64,000 bases of DNA, from positions 62,001 through 126,000 of the forward strand of contig JAIUJO010000191.1 in NCBI GenBank assembly GCA_023846275.1, written 5' to 3'. The stretch is from Vanilla planifolia. Lineage: Eukaryota; Streptophyta; Magnoliopsida; Asparagales; Orchidaceae. The position numbers were made by a program, and so were the translations under genes. This document shows, in pieces, positions 55,600 through 64,000 of this stretch. The notes under the pieces are model-generated. The model searched no databases. It was not told where the DNA came from and was given only the letters and a program-made list of their open reading frames with translations. Numbering within the stretch: the first letter of the stretch is position 1; each line of letters opens with the position of its first letter.

Positions 55600-58055
55600 C
55601 ACTCATGTACAAACACACATACATAGACACACACATACACATGCACAAGCATGCAGAAAAGCAAACACACAAAAATGCACACACATATACACAATATGTA
55701 AAGACACACACACACAAACACATACACACTTACACATCACATGTGCCCATGAAAAAACATACACATGCACAAAAATGTTCCTATACTAGAACACAGATTC
55801 ACAAGCAAACACACATTCACACATAGAGACACACACATACGTATACACAAATGGTCACACAAGAACACTAATTCACACACACCCATAGATAAGTATGCTG
55901 ATGCACACACACAAACACACATACAAGCACACACACCTATAGATAAGCATGTTGATGCATACACAAACACACACACATGTATACACATACATATTTATGA
56001 GCACACAAACATGCACACACAAAAATTTAAACACACACACACATGCTCACCAATAGACAAGTGCACACACATGCATACATTTGTAGATACACACATACAC
56101 ACAGATAGACCCATATACACTCATCCATAGAAATGTGTAAACATATGCATGGACATATAGACATGCACACAAGCACAAATACTTACACATATACAAACAC
56201 ACTTGAAAACACTAATGCATACACACATAAATACACATGTGTATGCAATTACACACATGCATGCATGCATGCATATGCACCAACCTACACACACATATAC
56301 CCTCACATGCACACACACACACACATGTGCATGTGCACACAGACACCACACCACATACACATATACACACACACATTTCATACCGATTCACATAGACACA
56401 AACAAATACACACATACACACACACACATGAACTCACACATGCACATGCATGCACACACACACACATACATATATGCATGCACTGATATACTCACACTTG
56501 CACACACATATACACAAACACATGCACGCATTATCACACACACACACAAACACACACACATACACACATGCATACACATAGATGCACACACACCTAGACA
56601 CAATCACACCCATGCACACACATAACTATAGATGCACATACACATAACTATACATGCACACACATGCACATACTAATACACACATACATGCGTGCTCAAA
56701 CATCCACGTATGCACTCGAATGCACACATGTGCACACTTGCACAAACACATGCATGCACATGTACATATGCACATGCTTGTACATGATTGCACACACATA
56801 CACATATACGTGCACACACAAACATTCATGCATACTTTCTCATACACATGAAAAAAAAAAGATACATACTTACATAGACACACACATACAGATGCACAAG
56901 TATGCAGAAAAGCAAGCACACAAAAATACACACACACATACACAAATATGCATAGACACATACACATATGCATATAAATGCACACACACAAACACATACA
57001 TACACACTTACACATCACATATGCCCATGAACAAACATACACACACACACACGCAAATGCTTCTACACTAGAACACAGATTAACAAGCAAGCACACATTC
57101 ACACATAGACACACACACACACACACAATTGTACACACATGCTCACACAAGCACACCAATGAACACATACCCATAGATAAGTATCCTGATGCACACACAA
57201 ATACACACACATGCATGCACATACACATGCACAAGCACACAAACATGCACACACAAAACTTTACACATGCACACACACACTTGCTCTCAAATAGAGAGGA
57301 GCACTCACAAGCATACATTTGTAGATACATACACACACATACACCTATACACACTCATACATAGGAATGTGCAAACATGTGCATGCACATATAGAAATGC
57401 ACACATGCACAAGTACATACACATACACAAACAGACCTAAACACACTAATGCATACACACACAAACACATATGTGCATGTAGTTACACACACACATGTAT
57501 GCATGCACAAGCACCAATCTACACACACATACACACACACACATGTGTATGTGCACACAACACAACACACACGTACACAGACACATGCACACCCATGCAC
57601 ATAGACACGCACATACACAAACACACATGCACACACACAAGAACTAACACATGCACATGCATGCATGCACACATACACATATACATGCATCGATGTACTT
57701 ACACATACACACATATATACAAACACATGCACGCATGCCCACACACACATACATATGTACACATAGATGCACACACACCTAGACATAGTCATGCCCATGC
57801 ACACACATGTAACCATAGATGCACATACACATACACACATATATGCATGCTCACACACATGCATCGATACACTCACTTGCACACATGTGCACACATGCAC
57901 AAACACATGCATGCACATGCACATATACATAGGCTTGCACATGATTGTACACACATACACATATACATGCACACATAAACATGCATATGCACTTTCCCAT
58001 ACACACACAAAGACACTCATACACACATGCATATATGTATGTATATACATAGACC
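55600..58055. repeat. Tandem duplication of a unit of about 1.2 kb (two diverged copies)
   Basis: Copy 1 (about 55600-56865) and copy 2 (about 56866-58055) share an ordered series of rare phrases: GCAGAAAAGCAA (55653/56904), CACATCACAT plus TGCCCATGA (55733/57011), GAACACAGATT (55789/57071), CCATAGATAAGTAT (55883/57171), TTTGTAGATAC (56080/57318), ACTAATGCATACACAC (56211/57445), GATGCACACACACCTAGACA (56581/57766) and CATGATTG (56783/57940). The spacing moves from about 1285 down to about 1157, so many indels have accumulated. An A10 tract (56851-56860) lies close to the junction. It is an independent event from the 33-36 kb duplication; I saw no shared rare phrase between the two. Confidence 0.9.
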
Positions 58056-58684
58056 CCCACACACACATGAGCATACATGCACACACACATACACAAAAAA
58101 CAACACACATGCCATGCATAATTTCTTAGATACACACACAAGAATGCACACACACACATGCAAACACACAAACATCCTCACACACATACAAGTACAAACT
58201 CATATATAAGCACAAATGAGCAAACAAATACACATGCACACACTCTCTCTATTGACCATTCACAAATAAGAACATGAATATACATGTAGAAACATGTGTG
58301 CATAAACAAAAGCATGTAATCACACAAATGCACAGATGCTCATACCCACAAGCATAGACACACAAACATGCACATCTATGCACATGGACAGACACTCACA
58401 AACCCATGTACATGCACATACACGTGTGTACTTATGAACACATTTGCATAAAGACACATAAATGCATGAAGACACATTCACATGTGCCAGTGTACAAACA
58501 CATGCATTTGCACACACACACACACATGCACAAGCATAGAAAAACACACATTCTTGCACGCCCATATGTGCACACACATATGCACAAGCACACACATACA
58601 CACAAATGTATAAGAAAACACTTGCTTGGCACCTACATGCACAAGAATGCACACAAACACACACATGCACATACACAAACACTC

Positions 58685-58730
58685 ACAAAACTACACACAC
58701 AAGCAAGTGTTTATGCACATGTGTGTGTGT
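58685..58730. other. Right polarity-switch point (CA-rich back to TG-rich)
   Basis: CA-rich sequence ends with CTACACACACAAGCAAG and TG-rich sequence starts with TGTTTATGCACATGTGTG within about 15 bases, near 58705. There is no intervening unique DNA, no element end and no obvious long inverted repeat shared with the left switch. Confidence 0.88.
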
Positions 58731-60850
58731 GTATGCATATGTGTCTATGGGTGGGCATGTGTGTGCATGTATGTGTTCTATGGATGTGTATAGGGTTATC
58801 TGCAAGTGTGTGCATGCACGTGCACATATGTGTGTGTGTGTATGTGTAAGACTGTGTATGTGTGCACATGTGTAGGTTTGTGTGTTTTGTGGTGTGCACA
58901 TGTGTGTGTGCACTTGCAATCAGGTGTGTGTGTGTGTGTTCATGTGTCAAGGTATGTGAGGGTTTTGTTTGTGTTTGTGTTTGTGTGGATGTGTCTGTGT
59001 CAATGTGCATGCTTCTGTGTGTGCATGTACATGCACATTTGTGTGTGTTTTTGGAACTTCATGTGCGTGCTTGTGCATGGGTTATGAGTGTTCATGTGTG
59101 TATCCATTTGTGTGTGCAAGTGTGCTCCTACATGTGTGCATTTGTGTGTGTACTTGTGCAAGCATATGTGTGTGTGCACATTTGTGTGCATGCATGTGTA
59201 TGTCCTCATGTGTGTTTGTTTGGTGTGTGTATGTAAGAGAGTGTATTTGTGTGCACCTATGGATGGGTTTGCACGTGTGTGCATTTGCGCATGCATTCAT
59301 GTGTGGATGTGTGTGTATTCTATATTTGTGAGTGTGTTTGTGTACATGTACATGTACATGTGTGCATGTGTGTACATGTGCATGTTTGTTGTGTGTGTGT
59401 AAGTGCATATATGTAAATGTGTGAGTGGGTTCATGCATGTGCATGGGTAAGTGTGTTATTGTTTCATGTGTGTTATATGTGCTTGTGTGTGTATATATGC
59501 ATATGTGTGCACAAGCATCTATGTGTGTGCATGTGCATATATGTTTGCATGTGTTTGTATATTGTTGTGTGTGTGTCTATATATGTGTGTTATTTGCATG
59601 TATCTATGTGCCTGTGTGTTTTGTGTGTGCATGCAGACATGTTTTGATATATGTGTACACTTACACAGGTGTGTGTTTTTGTATTTATTTATGCGTGAGT
59701 GTTAGTGCATGTTTTTGTGTTAGTGCATATATATGTGTGTGTTTGTGTGTGTGCTAATGTGTGAGTGGGTGTATGTTTGAATAGGTGTATATGTGTGCAT
59801 GCTTGTGTAAGTGTGTTTGTGTGTGTGTGTGAGTCTATGCAGATGTGTGTTTGTTCATGCATTTTCATGCATGTATGTACATGTGTGTTTATGTATTTAT
59901 ATATGGTTTTGCATTCCTATGATCTTATTTGTGTATTTGTGTGTGGCTTTGACTGTGCCTATGCATGTGCGTGTACATGTGTGTACAATGGTTGTGTGTG
60001 TGCCTGTGTGTGCATGTATATTTGTGGTTGCATGTGTGTGTGCATGTATGTTTGTGCGTATTTGAGTGTGCATATATGTGTAAGTGTGTTTGTGTGTATG
60101 CACCTATGTGTGTACATGTGTGTATGTGTTCTTGTATGTGTGTGTGTGGGAGCATGATGTGCATATGTGTGCCAGCATGCATGTGCTTGTGTGTGTGTGT
60201 TGGTGTGTGTTCATGTGTATGTGTGTGCATGAATTCACATGTGTGTGTTTGTGCATGTATATGTGAGTATTTTTATGTACATGTAAGTTCATGTATGTGT
60301 GTGTGTGTTTATGTGTGTATATATTTTCTCCTATTCAAGTGTGTGCATGTATGTGTGTGTGCATGTCTAGGTGTATTTGAATTTTTAGGTCTAGTTGTGT
60401 CTGTGTGTGTTTGTGGTTATGGTTATGTGTTTGTGTGCTTGTGCATACATGTCTGCACACATGTGTGTTTGCATGTGCAATTGTGTGTGCATGTGAGTTT
60501 ATATGTGTGTATGTACTTTGTGTACATGTGTGTGCATGTACATGCATGTGTATACCTATGCATGTATGTCTGAGTTTGCATACTTATGCATGCATGTGAG
60601 CATGTGTGTGTGTTTTTTTGTGTATGCATGTGTATACATATGGATGCATATGAGTGTGTGTATAGGCTTGCATGTGTTTGCATGTGCATGTGTATTTATC
60701 TATCCTTGTCCATGGGTGTGTCCACATGTTTTATGTCTATATATATATATGTGTGTACATTTATATATAATGCATGTGACAATGTGTGTATGTATGTTCA
60801 TGTGTGTGAGGATGCATGTTTTTGGATGTTTATACACATGCAAGTGTGTG

Positions 60851-60968
60851 CATGTGTGTGTTCCAATGTGCATGTATAGGTTTCCGAATTTGTGCATGCT
60901 TTTGCATGCATGTGTGTGTTCCTATGTGCATGTATAGGCTTGTGAATTTGTGTATGCTTTTGTGTGCA
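60851..60968 (+). repeat. 58-bp tandem duplication
   Basis: GTGTGTTCC followed by ATGTGCATGTATAGG and GAATTTGTG plus ATGCTTTTG occurs twice, with TTCC at 60861 and 60919. There are a handful of substitutions between the copies. Confidence 0.85.
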
Positions 60969-62419
60969 TGTGTGCATGTTGGCATGCATTCATGTGCATG
61001 TGTGTGAGTTCATGTGCATGTGCATGCTTGTTTGTATGTGTATGGGGTTTGTTGATGTTTCTATGCATGTATGTGTGTGTGCATTTGTGTATGTGTGTGA
61101 GAATGAATGTGTGTACATGCATGCATATCTATGTTTGCTTCTAAGCATTTGTTTGTGTGTGTGCGAGTGTGTGTGTGTCCATGTATGAGTATATGTGTGT
61201 GTACACCCACGTCTGCGTCCAGGTTTATTTGTGTCATGTGCACGTGTGTGCATGTGTGTGCTTACAGGTTGGTGTACATGTGTGTGTGTGTGTTGGTACA
61301 TATGTGCATGCTTGTGTGTGAATCTGTGTGCATATCTTTGTTTATGGTTGTGAACATCAATGTGCATGTTTGTGTGTATATGCGAGTGTGAATCTAGGGG
61401 CATGTGTTAGTGTGTGTGTGTAAGAGAGAGTGCATATGTATGCATATATGTGTGTGTGTGCACTCATGTACACGTGTTTATATGTGTGTGTATTTGTATG
61501 TTAGTGCATGGTGTGTTTACATGGATGTGTGCATGCAGGCACATATGTGTGTGGAGTATGTGTGTGTGTGTGTGTGTGTGCATATGTGCATGTGCATGTA
61601 TGTGATTATTCATGTGTGTATGCATGTGTGCACATATGCATGTTTATAGGTTGCATGAATGTGTGCATGTGAGTGTGTCTGTTTGCAAGTGTGTGTTCTT
61701 GTGAGTGCATGTGTGTATGCATGTTCATATAGATGTGTGTGTGTATCCGTGCATGTCTATATGTTAGTGCTTGTGCATGTGTGTATGCATGCATATGTGT
61801 GTGTTTGTGTAGATTTGTGCATCAGTGTATATGTATATACATGTGTTCGTGTTTGTATGTGTGTCTGTGTCTACATGCATGCATGTGTTCTTGGTGCATG
61901 TGTGTGCATGTGTTTGTGTTCATGTATGTGTGTGTGTGTGTGTGTATGTGCACACATGACATGTGTGTGTATTTGAGTATGTGTGCATGTTGACGTATGT
62001 CTGTGTTTTTGTATCCATGTACACGTGTAGAATTATGCATGTGTGTTCATACGTGTGTTTGTGTGTGTGAAAGAGTGTGTGCATGGGTGTGCATGTGTGT
62101 ACTTATGTGTATGTATGCATGTGTGTGTGTTTGTGAGCATTTATATGGGTGTGTGTGGGTGTGTGTGCATGTGTATAAGTGTATGCATGTGTGTGAGAGC
62201 ATTCGTGAGTGTGTGTGTGTGTGTGTGCATGTACATGCACGAGTGTGTTTGTATGTGCATGTTTGTTCGAGTGTGTGTGTGTGTGAGAGTTTGTGCATGT
62301 GTGTCTGCATGAGTTTGTGCATGTGTGTGCACATGCATGCATATGTGTGTGAGTGTTCATGTTGGTGTGCATGTGAGGGCGTGTGCATCTGTGTGTGTAC
62401 ATGCAAATGTGTGTCTGTG

Positions 62420-63490
62420 TACATGTGCATGTCTATACATAGGTGCATGAATCTGTGGGTGTGCATGTGTGTGTGGGCATGGATACTAGTGTGTGAATGC
62501 ATGTATGTGTGTGCCTGTGCATGTGCATATTTGTGTGTTTGTGTGCCTATAGGTGTCTATGCATTTCTATGTGCATGTGTGTGTGTCCTTATGTGCATGT
62601 ATCTTTGTGGGCATGTGCATGCGCATATACGTGCATGTGTGCATGTGTGTATGTCTCTTTATGAGTATGTTTATGAGTGGGTTTGTGTGAGTTCATGTTG
62701 ATGTGCATAGGTGCATACCTATGTCTGTGTGTGTGTGTGTGTGTGTGTGGTGCATGAGTGTATGGGTGTGTGTTTTTGTGCACATGTATTTGTGTGTGCT
62801 TCTGTGCATGCATGTTTAAGTGTGTCTATTTGTGTGTGTGTGTGTTCATGTGTGTTTACATAAGTTTATGCATTTGTGTGTTCCTGTAGGTATGTGTGTA
62901 AGGTTGTGCATGTGTGTGTCTGTGTATGCACATAACATGTTTGTGCATGTGCTTGTGTATGAATGTATTTATGCATGTCCATTCATAGGTGCACACATCT
63001 ATGTCGTTGTGGAAGTGTGTGTGTACACGTACATGTCCATTCATAGGCGTGCATGCATTTCTAGTGTGTATATTTATGTATGTCTCTGTGTGCATGTCAG
63101 CATGTGCATGTGTGTTTATTCATATGTGCATGTATCTTTGTATGCATGTGCATGTGCTTATGCATGTACATGCATGTGTGCATGTGTTTGTGCATGTGTG
63201 TCTTTACCTATGTGTTTGTGAGTGGGTTTGTGTGTATTCAATTTGACATGTACATGTGCACGTCTACATGTGTGTATGCATGATTATGTAAGTGTATGTT
63301 TTTGTGCACCTGTGCTTACATATGCTTTTGTGCATGCATGTGTATGCTTGTGCATATGTGTGATTTTTTTATTTGTGTTCATATCTACATGTGTATGTAT
63401 GTGTGTGTGCATATAAATATGCATGTGTGAATCTATTTGTTAGTGTTTGTATGTGCATGTCTATGTGCATGCTTGTTTGTGTGCATGTGA
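62420..63490 (+). repeat. Tandem duplication of a unit of about 0.53 kb
   Basis: GTGCATGTATCTTTGT (62593/63126), GAGTGGGTTTGTGTG (62675/63220) and TTTTTGTGCAC (62773/63299) recur in the same order at offsets of 526-545. The copies are diverged and the edges approximate. A smaller 58-base repeat of CATGTCCATTCATAGG (62974/63032) lies inside. This shows that segmental duplication also acts in the TG-polarity blocks. Confidence 0.7.
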
Positions 63491-63831
63491 ATGCATGTTT
63501 GTGTGCTTGTGTGTGCATATGTATGCACGCATTTGCATGTGTATTTCCAAATGTGTTGTGTGCCTTCATACGTGTTGAGATGTGCATGTGTGTGTGTTCA
63601 TGTGCACGTATGTGTGCATGGGCATGAATGTGTACATCTTTATATGCATGTGTATGTGTTTGTATGTTTGTGTGCATGTCAATGCATGTGTGCACGTATG
63701 TGTGTATGCATATGTGTTTGTGTATGCATATGTGTCTACATCTATATGTGTGTGTGCATGTATGTGTGTTCATATTTTCAAGTGAGAATGGTGTATGTGT
63801 ATGAGTGTGTGTGTGCATGTGCGTGAGAGTA

Positions 63832-63928
63832 TGTAGGCCTCTGACATTATATTCGTGTGTGTTTATGTATATATGTGCCCTTGTATGTATGTGTGCAAGT
63901 ACCTATATAAGCTAGGTAACTATGTATG
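63832..63928. other. Less repetitive patch with small inverted repeat
   Basis: GTAGGCCTCTGACATTATAT and CAAGTACCTATATAAGC interrupt the array. TACCTA (63900-63905) and TAGGTA (63913-63918) form an inverted repeat with a 7-base spacer containing a TATA-like word. There is no downstream open frame other than compositional ones, so I do not call a promoter. Confidence 0.35.
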
Positions 63929-64000
63929 TGCATGTATTTTCATATGAATGTGTATATGTGTGTGTGAGTATGCATGTGCATATGTGTTTAGGTGCATGTA

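Larger units (their letters stand above)
27942..58704 (-). repeat. CA-rich array, opposite polarity to both flanks (about 30.8 kb)
   Basis: The + strand here consists of CACACA, CATGCA, ACATG, TACACA and similar words, that is, the TG-type array on the - strand. Short TG-like words occur only as 10-20 base patches (for example near 33956 and 35440). The block contains two kilobase-scale tandem duplications and several small ones, listed separately. No LINE fragment, gene or RNA was found. Open frames are His/Thr-rich on + and Cys/Val-rich on -, for compositional reasons. Confidence 0.95.
58705..64000 (+). repeat. Degenerate TG-rich array, right part
   Basis: TG/CA/TA alternation on the + strand is indistinguishable in style from the left block. 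It contains a (TG)12 run at 62726-62749 and a (TG)11-like run at 61559-61580, plus the duplications listed separately. It continues to the window edge. No gene was found. Confidence 0.95.

Noticed and set aside
56851-56860. A10 tract as the poly-A tail of a retroposed copy at the 1.2-kb duplication
   Set aside because: The second copy aligns across this place with a short A run, so the tract looks like a local expansion within the unit. There is no non-array body and no target duplication.
27942-58704. CRISPR array or satellite with a fixed monomer
   Set aside because: No constant direct repeat with regular unique spacers and no constant short monomer. Duplicated units differ in size (60, 184, about 1200, about 1500 bases).
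63904-63918. TATA-box promoter near the right edge
   Set aside because: The TATA-like word is common in TA/CA-rich DNA, and no gene or transcript-like sequence follows it within the window.
1-64000. Telomere or subtelomere repeats
   Set aside because: No TTTAGGG, TTAGGG or related tandem motif on either strand. The irregular TG mix resembles yeast-type telomeres only superficially, and the embedded LINE is of plant type.

Overview
The window is almost entirely non-coding low-complexity DNA. It is one degenerate alternating purine-pyrimidine array built from TG/CA/TA steps, with TGTG, CATG, TGCA and TATG as the recurring words. I could support no host protein gene, tRNA, rRNA, CRISPR array or promoter. 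The only coding-type sequence is one broken fragment of a plant-type L1 LINE at about 9.4-11.3 kb. Its order of RT thumb, zf-RVT zinc-binding domain and RNase H-like domain is typical of land-plant L1 elements, so the window suggests nuclear, probably gene-poor, chromatin of a land plant, most likely a flowering plant. The species cannot be told from this sequence.

Layout: (1) 1-27.94 kb is TG-rich on the + strand. It is interrupted by the LINE (9406-11308, flanked by 12-bp target-site duplications) and by a pure (TA)37 microsatellite (21674-21747). (2) At about 27.94 kb the array switches strand. From there to about 58.70 kb (about 30.8 kb) the same kind of sequence is CA-rich on the + strand. 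(3) At about 58.70 kb it switches back to TG-rich and stays so to the end of the window. The simplest reading is that a 31-kb piece lies inverted relative to its flanks; independent growth of the blocks or an assembly join remain possible.

The arrays are not featureless simple repeats. Inside them are larger tandem duplications visible by word-for-word alignment: two units of about 1.5 kb at 33.3-36.3 kb, two units of about 1.2 kb at 55.6-58.05 kb, a 184-bp-period duplication that is identical over 173 bp at 29.1-29.5 kb, a unit of about 0.53 kb at 62.4-63.5 kb, and several 20-210 bp duplications. The array therefore appears to grow by segmental duplication at many scales while drifting mostly by substitutions that keep the purine/pyrimidine alternation.

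The many long open frames (Cys/Val/Met-rich on the TG strand, His/Thr-rich on the CA strand) follow from TGTG and CACA being stop-free in every frame, and they are not annotated as genes. No genes work together here. The points of interest are the architecture of the array, its two polarity switches, its Z-DNA-type alternation and its density of the plant RY/Sph motif (CATGCA).
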